Both the position numbers and the translations under genes were made by a program. From Dactylosporangium aurantiacum (GTDB taxonomy: Bacteria; Actinomycetota; Actinomycetes; Mycobacteriales; Micromonosporaceae): a DNA stretch of 64,000 bases. The stretch is taken from contig NZ_JNYJ01000059.1 of NCBI RefSeq assembly GCF_000716715.1, positions 1 to 64,000 of the forward strand. The letters run 5' to 3'. The notes beneath the pieces are model-generated. The model did no database searches, was not told where the DNA came from, and was given only the letters and a program-made list of their open reading frames with translations. Below, one piece after another: positions 32,622 through 41,084 of this stretch (the first letter of the stretch is position 1; every line of letters starts with the position of its first letter).

Positions 32622-35600
32622 TCAGCCGGCGGCGGGCACCAGTGCGCCGTCGCGGGCCTGCCGGGCGATGTCGCTGACGCGGGCGAGGGTCGGTTCGCGG
32701 ATGATGCTGCCGAGCTCCGCCATGAAGGCCCGCTCGGCGCCGGCGCCGACGACGTCGCGGCACACCCCGGCGAGCATCGCCAGTAGCTGCACCGAGTTGC
32801 CGCCGAGGTGGTGGAAGTCGGCGGTCTCGTCGAGCCGGGCCGGGTCCACGCCCAGCGTCGCGGCCCAGACGCGGGCGACGGCCGTGCGCACCTCGTCGCC
32901 GGGCGCCGCCGCGGGTGTGCCCGCCGCGTGGGTCGCGTGCGGATCGGGCAGGGCGGCCGCGTCGACCTTGCCGTTGGCGTTGTACGGCACGGCGTCGATG
33001 ACGGTGGTAGCGGTCGGCACCATGTACCGGGGCAGGTGCTCGCCGAGGTAGGCGTCCCAGTCGGCGGCCCGCGCGCCGGGCTCGAGCACCACGTAGCCGT
33101 ACAGCTGCTTGTGCTCGGCGCCGGGCCGGCTCCGGGCGACGACGACAGCGGTGCGCACCGCCGGGTGGCGCTGCAGCACCTGGGCGATCTCGGCGGGCTC
33201 GATCCGGTAGCCGTTGACCTTCACCTGGTCGTCGGCGCGGCCGATGAACTCCAGCTCGCCGTCGGGACGCAGCCGGGCCAGGTCGCCGGTGCGGTACACC
33301 CTGGTGCCGTCGGCGAGGTGCCCGAACCGTTCCCGGGTGAGGTCCGGGCGGTTGCGGTACCCGCGGGCCAGCTGGGCGCCGCCGAGGTACATCTCGCCGG
33401 TCTCCCCCGCGGCGACGAAGCGCCGCTGCGGGTCGAGCAGGTGCACGGTGCAGTTGTCCATCGGCCGGCCGATCGGCACCGCCGGGCCCGCGTCGTCGGC
33501 GGCGGTGCACTCGTGCAGGGTCAGCCCGACGGTCGCCTCGGTCGGCCCGTACATGTTGAGGATCCGGCAGCCGGGGCCGAACATCGACCGGGCCCGGCCG
33601 GCGACGGCGGAGCGCAGCTGCTCACCGACGACGACGAGGACCTTGAAGCCGGCCGGTCGCACGTCGAGCTGGCCGATGAGGTCCAGGTGCGACGGGGTCA
33701 GCGACAGGGTGTCGGCGCCGGAGTGCTCCAGCAGGTGCCGCAGCGTGAGGTGGTTGGGTTCGTCGGGGACCAGCACGAGCGTGCCGCCGGCCAGCATCGG
33801 GGTGAACAGCGCGGTGTTGGACAGGTCGAAGGCGAGCGACGTGAACACGGCGAAGGCGGTGCCCGGGCCGCAGCCGAAGCGGGCGGTGGTCCAGTCGACG
33901 TAGTTGGCCAGCGCGGCGTGCTCGATCTCCACGCCCTTCGGCCGGCCGGTCGAGCCGGACGTGTAGATGACGTACGCGAGGTCGCCGAGGGCCGGCTCGA
34001 CCCCGACCGGCGGTGCGCCTGCCGCGGGCAGCTCGTCGAGCGGCACGACGGTGCAGCCGGGCCCGGCGACGTCGCGTGCGGTGTAGGCGCCCTGGACCAG
34101 GCAGATCCGCGCGCCGGCGTCGGTGAGCAGCCCGGCGAGGCGGGCGTCGGGGTGCTGCACGTCCAGCGGCAGGTAGGCGGCGCCGGCCTTCAGCACGCCC
34201 CACAGGCCGACGATCGCCCACATCGACCGGTCGGCGAGCAGGCCGACGACGCTGCCGCGGCCGGCGCCGAGCTCCAGCAGCCGGGCCGCGACGACCTCGG
34301 AGCGGGCGTCAAGCTCGGCGAAGGTGAGGGTGCCGCCGGGCCAGCGCACCGCCTCGGCGTCGGGGTGTCGCGCGGCGACCCGGCGCAGCCGCTGCACCAC
34401 GGTCGCCGGGTCGGCGGGCGCGCCGGTGGCGTTGCCGTCCCATTGCCGCAGCTCCGCCGGCGACAGGGCCTCGGCGACGGCGTCGAGGACCGCGCCCATC
34501 CGCTCGGCGGCGCCGTCACCGTCGCGCCAGGTGAGCGTCAGCTCGGTGCGGCCGCCGCACTCGACGAGGTTCACGTCGGGCGGGCTGGCCGCGGTGAGCA
34601 GCGGCACCGGGTACAGGGTGCGCGCCTCGAACCCGTCGGTGCACAGCTGCTCCGGCTCGATCCGGCCGAGGTGCGCCAGGACCGTGGCGGAGGCGTACCG
34701 GCGTTTCTGCGGCGGGCTCTTCTCCATCGCGGTGACCATCGCCCGCAGGATCGGGCGGGGCAGCTTCAGCAGCCCCGAGTCGATGCGGCCGCTGACCTCG
34801 CGACCCTCGGCCATCGCGGTGAGGACCCGCTCGTGGAACGCCTCCCACGGCTCGCCGGCGGTGAAGTCGAACAGTTCGACCTGCGACAGGTTGCCCGTGC
34901 TGCGCACGCCGGGGACGTGCCGGCGCATGTCGAACGCGACGGCGAAGCGGGCCGCGGGCAGGTCGTAGGCGGCGGTGAGGGCGGCCGCGACCTGGGCGAC
35001 CAGGCCACGGTGGTAGCCGTCGACGCTGCGCCGGGCCCAGGCGGTGCGCCGCTCGCCGGTGGGCTGGCCCAGCGGCGACACCCACTCGATCCTCGGGTTG
35101 GGTGGGCGCCGCTGCGGTGCCGGGAACCGGGCGAAGACGTCGTCCTCGGTGAGGTCGTCGGCGGCACCGAGCGGCGTCTCGCCGCGCAGCGCCCGGAACA
35201 CGTCGGCGATCCACAGCGCCATGCCCGGCCAGTCCATCACCGCGTGGGACGCCCGGCCAGTCCATCACCGCGTGGGACGCGCGGAACACGACGCTTGCCG
35301 GGTCGCCGGGGCACCACAGCACCTCGCACCAGGCGCCGTCGGGCGTCGGCAGCGGGTCGTGCAGCGCGGCGACGTCGGCGACCCCGACCCCGTCGGCGGT
35401 GCCGTCGACCACCCGGACCCGCGGCGGGGTGCCGCCGGCGAGCCAGCCCTTGCGGGTGTACCGCAGCGCCGTGTCGGGGCAGGCCGCGGCCACGGCGGTG
35501 ACGGCGGCGCGCAGGGCGGCGGCGTCGATGGACCCGGTGCCCTCCACGACGGTCTGGATGACCGGGGACACGGTGTCGGGGTGCGCGAGCCACCAGCGGT

Positions 35601-35646
35601 CGCTGGCCGACACCGGTTTTCTGGACGCACGGCCCCGAACGCTCAT
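32622..35646 (-). CDS. Single-module NRPS (condensation-like, adenylation, PCP), frame broken by a 28-bp tandem duplication
   Basis: The ATG at 35646 reads MSVRGRASRKPVSASDRWWLAHPD, a full paralogue of the proteins at 29069-32086 and 21168-24179. The frame is lost at 35223-35278 because 28 bp are present twice. Deleting one copy restores ASHAVMDWPGMALWI and gives 998 aa, the size of the paralogues. The break falls exactly on the HxxxD active-site motif of the condensation-like domain. Downstream are an intact adenylation domain ([30 protein letters not shown]), a PCP (GGNSVQLL) and the shared tail. Pocket residues by my alignment: DLTSVVMVG, related to Asp/Asn-type pockets but with S278 and V301, so substrate unclear. 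Either a sequencing/assembly error or a recent inactivating slippage event. First gene of its operon; no Shine-Dalgarno is visible before the ATG. Confidence 0.85.
35223..35278. repeat. Perfect 28-bp tandem duplication (35223-35250 and 35251-35278)
   Basis: The two 28-bp copies are identical and adjacent. 28 is not a multiple of 3, so the NRPS reading frame shifts here. The two paralogous genes have a single copy of the corresponding motif. The unit codes for the SHAVMDWPG segment. Confidence 0.95.
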
Positions 35647-35653
35647 GCACCGT

Positions 35654-35685
35654 TTCTAACAGCGCCGGTCTGGTGGATTCCTTAG
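35654..35685 (-). promoter_or_regulatory. Candidate promoter with PAS-LuxR/LAL-like box (site D), possibly leaderless
   Basis: CTGGTGGATTCCTTAG at 35670-35685 agrees at 13 of 16 positions with CTVGGGAWWTCCCBAG, the box I recall for PimM-type PAS-LuxR activators. Ten nt downstream on the minus strand lies TTAGAA (35659-35654), a plausible -10. A start about 7 nt further would fall at the ATG of the NRPS gene (35646), giving a leaderless transcript with the box over the -35 region. This fits the lack of a Shine-Dalgarno there. Inferred only. Confidence 0.45.
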
Positions 35686-35729
35686 AGCGCGCGCCGATCC
35701 GGCCGCCCTGGACGGCCAAGACTGTGAAG

Positions 35730-35741
35730 ACGACCAGTCGT
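35730..35741. promoter_or_regulatory. 12-bp palindrome in the divergent intergenic region
   Basis: ACGACCAGTCGT: arms ACGAC and GTCGT are perfectly inverted around CA. It lies in the 210-nt gap between the divergent NRPS (35646) and 2,3-dehydratase (35857) genes, about 120 nt from the latter. It is a possible operator; nothing else recognisable was seen in this gap apart from site D. Confidence 0.35.
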
Positions 35742-35856
35742 GCTGTGCATCCCGCTGCCGGGCGCGCGGCGACGTCGTAGCGTGCGGTCGGCGTGGTGGG
35801 CCAGGTCGCCGCGCCTGCCCTGTAGCCGTGCGGCGGCGGGCCCGAGGAGGTGGCGC

Positions 35857-37278
35857 GTGAATCGACTGTCTTCAGTGCTGGACCGCGGCTCGCCGGCCGA
35901 GCGGTTCACCGCGTCGGCATCGGCGCAGGGCCGGTTCCGCTCGACCGAGGACTGCCTGCACTGGCTCGACGAGCAGCGGGCGCTGCAGTCCTACGCGGTG
36001 GAGCGGGTCCCGTTCGACCGGCTGCAGGGCTGGCGCTTCACCGACGACACCGGCAACCTGGTGCACCACAGTGGACGGTTCTTCACCGTCGAGGGGCTGC
36101 AGGTCGGCCTGCGGCCGTTCCGGGTGCCGACGTGGACGCAGCCGATCATCGTGCAGCGGGAGATCGGCATCCTCGGCATCCTCGTCAAGGAGTTCGACGG
36201 CGTCCTGCACTGCCTGATGCAGGCCAAGATGGAGCCGGGCAACCGCAACCTGGTGCAGCTGTCGCCGACGGTGCAGGCGACCCGCAGCAACTACATGCGG
36301 GTCCACCAGGGCCGGGCGATCCCCTACCTGGAGCACTTCGTGGCGCCCCGGCGCGGGCGGGTCGTCGCCGACTCGCTGCAGTCGGAGCAGGGCGGATGGT
36401 TCCTGCACAAGCGCAACCGCAACATCGTCGTGGAGGCCGAGGACGACGTCGAGGTCCTGCCCGGCTTCTGCTGGATGACCATCGGGCAGGTGCAGCAGCT
36501 GCTGCGGCTGGACGACGTGGTCAACATGGACGCCCGCACGGTGCTGTCCGTCATGCCGTTCGCCCGGCCGGCCGCCGACAGCGGCGGCGCCGACCCGTTC
36601 CGCTCGGCGCTGATCCGCTCCCTCGACCCGGAGGCGGCGAGCGTGCACACGGTGACCGACGCGATCAGCTGGCTGACGGAGAACAAGGCCCGCTTCGAGC
36701 TGACGCAGCGGCGCATCCCGCTGCTGGACACCGCCGGGTGGCACCGCGGCGCCGACGAGATCGCCCACGTGTCGGGCGGCTACTTCAGCATCGTCGGCGT
36801 CGACGTGCGCGCCAGGGACCGCGAGGTCGCCGCCTGGATGCAGCCGCTGCTGCGGCCGGCGGCGCCGGGCCGGCTGGCGATGCTGGTCCGGCGCATCGAC
36901 GGCGTGCTGCACGTGCTGCTGCAGGCCCGGCCGGCCGCGGGCGCGCTGGACATCGTCGAGGCCGCGCCGACGCTGCACTGCACGCCGCAGACGTTCCGGA
37001 CGCTGCCGACCGCGGACCGGCCGCAGTTCCTCGACTACGTGCTCGACGCGCCGCAGCGGCAGATCCGCTTCGACACGTGGCTGTCGGAGGAGGGCGGCCG
37101 GTTCCTGCACGCCCTGAACCGGTACCAGATCATCGAGGTCGAGGACACGTTCCCGACCACGCCGCCGCCGAACTTCATGTGGCTCACCGTGCGCCAGCTG
37201 ATGACGTTGCTGCGCTTCGGCAACTGCCTCAACGTCGAGGCCCGCAGCCTCCTGGCGTGCCTGCACACCCTGTGGTGA
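35857..37278 (+). CDS. NDP-hexose 2,3-dehydratase
   Basis: 473 aa from GTG 35857 (VNRLSSVLDRG), with GAGGAGG 6 nt upstream. The protein is an internal duplication of two roughly 210-residue halves: each has a W-L-D/T-E start (DCLHWLDEQRA; AISWLTENKARF), a G-W-H/R..D...H.SG.FF/Y.F segment, an EFDGVLHCLMQAK / RIDGVLHVLLQAR strand, and an SEQGG.FLH.RN / SEEGGRFLHALNRY block. This duplicated architecture is the EvaA/TylX3/SpnO family, which removes the C2 hydroxyl of NDP-4-keto-6-deoxyhexose to give a 2-deoxy 3,4-diketo sugar. The partner 3-ketoreductase is at 24344-25339. No 4,6-dehydratase or nucleotidyltransferase is in the window. First gene of the rightward operon ending at the terminator at 40799-40841. 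Confidence 0.92.
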   Translation: MNRLSSVLDRGSPAERFTASASAQGRFRSTEDCLHWLDEQRALQSYAVERVPFDRLQGWRFTDDTGNLVHHSGRFFTVEGLQVGLRPFRVPTWTQPIIVQREIGILGILVKEFDGVLHCLMQAKMEPGNRNLVQLSPTVQATRSNYMRVHQGRAIPYLEHFVAPRRGRVVADSLQSEQGGWFLHKRNRNIVVEAEDDVEVLPGFCWMTIGQVQQLLRLDDVVNMDARTVLSVMPFARPAADSGGADPFRSALIRSLDPEAASVHTVTDAISWLTENKARFELTQRRIPLLDTAGWHRGADEIAHVSGGYFSIVGVDVRARDREVAAWMQPLLRPAAPGRLAMLVRRIDGVLHVLLQARPAAGALDIVEAAPTLHCTPQTFRTLPTADRPQFLDYVLDAPQRQIRFDTWLSEEGGRFLHALNRYQIIEVEDTFPTTPPPNFMWLTVRQLMTLLRFGNCLNVEARSLLACLHTLW

Positions 37279-38000
37279 GCGCGGCACCGGTCCTCGGCGT
37301 GCTCGGGGGTATGGGCCCGCTGGCGTCGGCGGCGTTCCTGCAGACGGTCTACGAGGTGGCCGTCGAGCAGGTCGCGCCGGCGGCGGAGCAGCAGCTGCCC
37401 CGCTGCCTGCTGGACTCCGACCCGGCGATGCCGGACCGCACCGAGGCGATCCTGTCCGGGCGCACCGACGAGCTGACCCGGTTGGTCGCCGAACGCGTCG
37501 AGGCGCTCGTACGGCTCGGCGCGACCCGCGTGGTGATGACGTGCGTGACCGCGCACCACGTCGTCGACCGGCTCGACCCCGGCCTGCGCGCCCGGCTGCT
37601 CTCCGTCGTCGACGCGGTCTTCGCCGAGCTGGACGTGGCCGGCGAGGGCCGCTTCCTCATGCTCGCCACGACCGGCACCCGCCGGGTCCGCACGTTCGAA
37701 CGCGCACCGCGCTGGCCGGCGGTCGCCCACCGGGTCGTGATGCCGCCGCCGGACGCCCAGGACGAGATCCACTACCTGCTCTACCGGCTGAAACGCGAGC
37801 CGGTCGGCGCGGAGCTGGCGCAGCGCTTCCAGCGCCTGGCGGACCGCTTCGACTGCCAGGGCGTCATCGCCGGCTGCACCGAGATGCACCTGGTCACCCG
37901 CTGGCGGCGGGCGCACGGCGGGGGGCCGGTGCTCCTGGACCCCTTGCTCGGCATCGCCACCGGCCTGAGCAAGCTCACGGACGACGAGGAGACCGACTGA
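37275..38000 (+). CDS. Aspartate/glutamate racemase-family protein
   Basis: 241 aa, GTG at 37275 overlapping the previous stop (GTGA); a GTG one codon earlier is also possible. The N-terminus VLGVLGGMGPLASAAF is the family signature. The two cysteines expected for a two-base racemase are present: MTCVTAHHV (about residue 90) and AGCTEMHLV (about residue 201). The family racemises Asp or Glu without PLP; some members are hydantoin racemases or maleate isomerases. An Asp-type adenylation domain is encoded at 29069-32086, so supply of D-Asp to the assembly line is the simplest idea, but this is inference. The stop overlaps the next gene's ATG (TGATG). Confidence 0.8.
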   Translation: MSAAPVLGVLGGMGPLASAAFLQTVYEVAVEQVAPAAEQQLPRCLLDSDPAMPDRTEAILSGRTDELTRLVAERVEALVRLGATRVVMTCVTAHHVVDRLDPGLRARLLSVVDAVFAELDVAGEGRFLMLATTGTRRVRTFERAPRWPAVAHRVVMPPPDAQDEIHYLLYRLKREPVGAELAQRFQRLADRFDCQGVIAGCTEMHLVTRWRRAHGGGPVLLDPLLGIATGLSKLTDDEETD

Positions 38001-40576
38001 TGTTACCCACCGCTTCGCAGTACTGGCGGGAGCTGCTGCACGACTTCGACGAGCCCACGACGCTGACGCCGCTGCGGCTCCCCCGCCGGCCCGGCGCCAC
38101 CGTGCACGCCGCGTCCGTCGACTGGGACCGCGCGCAGGCGGCCGCGCTGGCCGCCGCCGCGCGGCGGGTCGGCGTGCGCGCCGAGGACGTCGTCGTGGCC
38201 GCGTGGGGGCTGCTGCTGGCGGTGCGCGCCGGCACCGACGACGTCGTGCACGGCGCGTACGTCGACGGCGACGCCGACGGGCCCGTCCCGGTGCGCGTCC
38301 GCCCCGTCCCGGCGCGGCTGCTGTCGGCGCACCTGCGCGACACCGCCGAGCAGTACGCGGCCAACGTCCGCCACGCCGGCGTCCCCGCCGAGCAGCTGGT
38401 CGCCGCCTCCGGCGTCGCCGAGGGCACCGCGCTGTTCGGCACGCTGGTGCGCTGCGGCACCCCGGTGCCGGACCCGGCCGACCTGGTGCAGCTGCAGGTC
38501 GACCTCGCCGGCCCGGGCGCCCGGCTGCGCCTGAGCGCCCCCGCCGACCAGCTCACCGAGGCCGACGTGCGGCTGCTGCTGGTGCACGCCAGCCAGCTGC
38601 TGGCCGCGGTCGCCGCCGCACCGGTCACCGCCCGCCTGCGCGACGTCGGCCCGCTGTCGCCGTTCGAGCGGCACCGCGCGGTGCGGCAGTGGAACGCCAC
38701 CGGCATCGGCCGGGAGGCCGGCCGCTGCATTCACGAGCTGTTCGAGCGGCAGGCCGCCCGGACCCCCGACGCGGTCGCCGTCCTCCAGGGCGCCGACAGG
38801 CTGACCTACGCGCAGCTCGACGCCGCCGCCGACCGGCTCGCCCGCCGGCTCGCCGCCGCCGGCGTCGGCCCCGGCGACTTCGTCGCCCTGCACCTGTCCC
38901 GCACGGTGCAGACCGTGGTGGCGCTGCTCGGCGTGCTCAAGGCCGGCGCCGCCTACGCGCCCGTCGACCCGGCGCAGCCGGTGGAGCGCATCCGCGGCCT
39001 GCTGCGGACGCTGCGGGTGCCGGTGGTGCTGACCGACCCCGCCGCGCTGCCGACCGTGCACGCCGTCACCGAGTCCGTGCCCGGGGTGCGTGACGTGCTG
39101 TGGCTCGGCGCGCCCGGCGCCGGCCCCGACGGCAGCTGGGGTCTCGCCGAGCCGCCCGCAGGGTCGGCGGCGCCGCGCCGGGCGCTCGACACCGACGTCG
39201 CGTACGTCATCTTCACCTCCGGCTCGACCGGCACGCCGAAGGGCGTCGTGCTCACCCACGCCCCGGTGGTCAACCTCATCGACTGGGTCAACGACACCCA
39301 CGGCGTCGGACCTGCCGACCGGGTCCTGTTCGTCACGTCGCTCGGCTTCGACCTGTCCGTGTACGACGTGTTCGGCGTCCTCGCCGCCGGTGGCAGCGTC
39401 CGCGTCGCCTCCGACGCCGAGGTCCGCGACCCGCAGCGGCTGCTGTCCGTCCTGGACCGCGAGCCGATCACCTTCTGGGACTCCGCCCCGGCGGCGCTGC
39501 AGCAGCTCGAGCCGCTGTTCGCGCTGCGCGCCGCGAACCCCGCCGGCCGGCTGCGGCTGGTGTTCCTCAGCGGCGACTGGGTCCCGCTGACGCTGCCCGG
39601 CGCGGTCCGCGACGCGTTCCCCGGCTGCGCGGTCGTCGCGCTCGGCGGCGCCACCGAGGCGGCGATCTGGTCCAACGCCTTCCCCGTCGGCGCCGTCGAC
39701 CCGGCGTGGACGAGCGTGCCGTACGGCCGCCCGATCGACAACGCCCACTACTACGTGCTGGACGCGGCGCTGCGCCCGGCCCCGGTCGGCGCCCCCGGCG
39801 ACCTGTTCATCGGCGGTGACTGCCTGGCGCTGGGCTACCACGGCGACGCCGAGCTCACCGCGGCGAAGTTCGTCCCCGACCACCTGTCGGGGCGCCCGGG
39901 TGCGCGGCTGTACCGTACCGGCGACCGGGCCAGGTACTGGCCCGACGGCACCATCGAGTTCCTCGGCCGCCAGGACCAGCAGGTGAAGGTCCGCGGCTTC
40001 CGCATCGAGCTCGGCGAGGTCGAGGCGGCCCTCGCCGCCCTGCCCGGGGTCGCGACCGCCGTCGCCGCGGTCCACGGCTCGCGCGCCGACGCGCAGCTGG
40101 TCGCCTACGTGGTGCCGGAGCCCGGCGTGTACCCCGACCCGCGCGACGTCCGCGAGCAGGTCGCCGCGCTGCTGCCCGCGTACATGGTGCCGGCGCACGT
40201 GATGACCCTCGACGAGCTGCCGGTGACCGCCAACGGCAAGCTGGACCGCCGCGCCCTGCCGGAGCCCGGCGACGACGGCCCGGCCCGCCCGCCGTACGTC
40301 GCCCCGTCGACCGCGGCGGAGCAGGCGATCGCCGCGACGTGGGCGGAGCTGCTGCAGGTCGACCGGGTCGGCCTCGACGACAACTTCTTCGACCTCGGCG
40401 GGCACTCGCTGCTCATCACCCAGCTCATCGCCCGGCTGAAGGCGACCCTGGAGATCGACGTGCCGGTCCGCGCGGTCCTGGACCACCAGACGGCCGGCGC
40501 GTTCGCCGCGGTCGTCGAGGCGGCCCTGATCGCGGAGCTGACCGCACCCACCGACGCCGCCGTGGCGACGGTCTGA
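38000..40576 (+). CDS. NRPS with C-terminal half of a condensation domain, adenylation (near-Cys code) and PCP
   Basis: 858 aa from ATG 38000, which overlaps the stop of the racemase gene. Residues 1 to about 225 begin SQYWRELL and resemble only the acceptor lobe of a condensation domain; the donor lobe with HHxxxDG is absent. Adenylation domain about 245-760: FTSGSTGTPKG, GGATEAAIWSN, YRTGDRARY, NGKLD. PCP: FFDLGGHSLL. Pocket residues by my alignment D235 L236 Y239 D278 L299 S301 L322 I330 W331, i.e. DLYDLSLIW, one change (N278D) from the Cys code DLYNLSLIW. The second codon is TTA, rare in this GC-rich DNA and a hallmark of bldA control in Streptomyces. It is followed 15 nt later by the MbtH gene, its likely activator. 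Without a full C domain it may load an amino acid for use in trans, for example by the A-less C-PCP end of the NRPS at 42892-47613. Confidence 0.88.
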   Translation: MLPTASQYWRELLHDFDEPTTLTPLRLPRRPGATVHAASVDWDRAQAAALAAAARRVGVRAEDVVVAAWGLLLAVRAGTDDVVHGAYVDGDADGPVPVRVRPVPARLLSAHLRDTAEQYAANVRHAGVPAEQLVAASGVAEGTALFGTLVRCGTPVPDPADLVQLQVDLAGPGARLRLSAPADQLTEADVRLLLVHASQLLAAVAAAPVTARLRDVGPLSPFERHRAVRQWNATGIGREAGRCIHELFERQAARTPDAVAVLQGADRLTYAQLDAAADRLARRLAAAGVGPGDFVALHLSRTVQTVVALLGVLKAGAAYAPVDPAQPVERIRGLLRTLRVPVVLTDPAALPTVHAVTESVPGVRDVLWLGAPGAGPDGSWGLAEPPAGSAAPRRALDTDVAYVIFTSGSTGTPKGVVLTHAPVVNLIDWVNDTHGVGPADRVLFVTSLGFDLSVYDVFGVLAAGGSVRVASDAEVRDPQRLLSVLDREPITFWDSAPAALQQLEPLFALRAANPAGRLRLVFLSGDWVPLTLPGAVRDAFPGCAVVALGGATEAAIWSNAFPVGAVDPAWTSVPYGRPIDNAHYYVLDAALRPAPVGAPGDLFIGGDCLALGYHGDAELTAAKFVPDHLSGRPGARLYRTGDRARYWPDGTIEFLGRQDQQVKVRGFRIELGEVEAALAALPGVATAVAAVHGSRADAQLVAYVVPEPGVYPDPRDVREQVAALLPAYMVPAHVMTLDELPVTANGKLDRRALPEPGDDGPARPPYVAPSTAAEQAIAATWAELLQVDRVGLDDNFFDLGGHSLLITQLIARLKATLEIDVPVRAVLDHQTAGAFAAVVEAALIAELTAPTDAAVATV

Positions 40577-40591
40577 GAAGGGAACCGGCAG

Positions 40592-40789
40592 ATGAACGAC
40601 ACGTTCCGCGTGGTCCGCAACGACGAGGAGCAGTACTCCATCATGCCCTCGGACATGATGAACCCGCCGGGCTGGCGCGACGAGGGCACCGTCGGCTCCC
40701 GCGCCGCCTGCCTGGCCCGCATCGGCGAGGTGTGGACCGACCTGCGCCCGCGCAGCCTGCGCGAGTCCGTGGCAGCGCGCACCGCCTGA
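40592..40789 (+). CDS. MbtH-like protein
   Basis: 65 aa. It matches the MbtH fold signature: FRVVRNDEEQYSIMPSD, then PPGWRDEGTVGSRAACLARIGEVWTDLRPRSLRE. Normally the motif has SIWP; here it is SIMP, so the first conserved tryptophan is replaced by Met, while the W of PGW and the W of VWTDLRP remain. These proteins bind the adenylation domain and are needed for folding or activity. It lies 15 nt after the A-PCP gene with AAGGGA as ribosome site and is the last gene before a strong hairpin. It may serve several of the NRPS proteins in the cluster; no other MbtH gene is visible in the window. Confidence 0.95.
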   Translation: MNDTFRVVRNDEEQYSIMPSDMMNPPGWRDEGTVGSRAACLARIGEVWTDLRPRSLRESVAARTA

Positions 40790-40798
40790 GCACGGCCA

Positions 40799-40841
40799 AC
40801 GGGCCGGCACCACCGACCGGAGGGTCGGGGTGCCGGCCCGT
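40799..40841. terminator. Bidirectional terminator-like hairpin between convergent operons
   Basis: Arms at 40799-40811 and 40829-40841 are perfectly complementary over 13 bp. Inside them a second stem (CCGACC / GGTCGG) closes on a GGAG loop, with one bulged A. The element sits between the MbtH stop (40789, plus) and the end of the 74-aa gene (40860, minus). A pure GC stem without T-tract is common in actinomycetes, so termination in both directions is likely. Confidence 0.8.
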
Positions 40842-40859
40842 CGCCGTGCGCCGGGGCGG

Positions 40860-41084
40860 TCAGTCCGGGGGGACGACTGGCCGGTCCCGGGCACTGATCA
40901 GGGCGGTGCGCAGCGTCGCGGACAGCGCCCGCGCCTGGGCGAGCGCCTCCTCGATCCGCTCGGCCCGGCCGGCGCCGCCGCCGCACCGAGCGGCCCGCAC
41001 GGTGCCACGCAGCTCGTCGAGCAGCTGCGTGGCGTGGCACAGGGCGGCGTCGTCCAGCGACGGCAGCAGCGCGGGCGTGGTCAC
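40860..41084 (-). CDS. Unrecognised 74-aa protein translationally coupled to the carbamoyltransferase
   Basis: GTG at 41084 overlaps the TGA of the carbamoyltransferase (GTGA). The product, VTTPALLPSLDDAALCHATQ..., is mostly alpha-helical in appearance (LLDELRGTVRA, AERIEEALAQARALSATLRTALIS) and soluble. No domain is recognised. The four-base overlap and the position before the shared terminator argue that it is real. It could be a small structural partner of the carbamoyltransferase or of an NRPS; this is a guess. Confidence 0.6.
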   Translation of the reverse strand: MTTPALLPSLDDAALCHATQLLDELRGTVRAARCGGGAGRAERIEEALAQARALSATLRTALISARDRPVVPPD

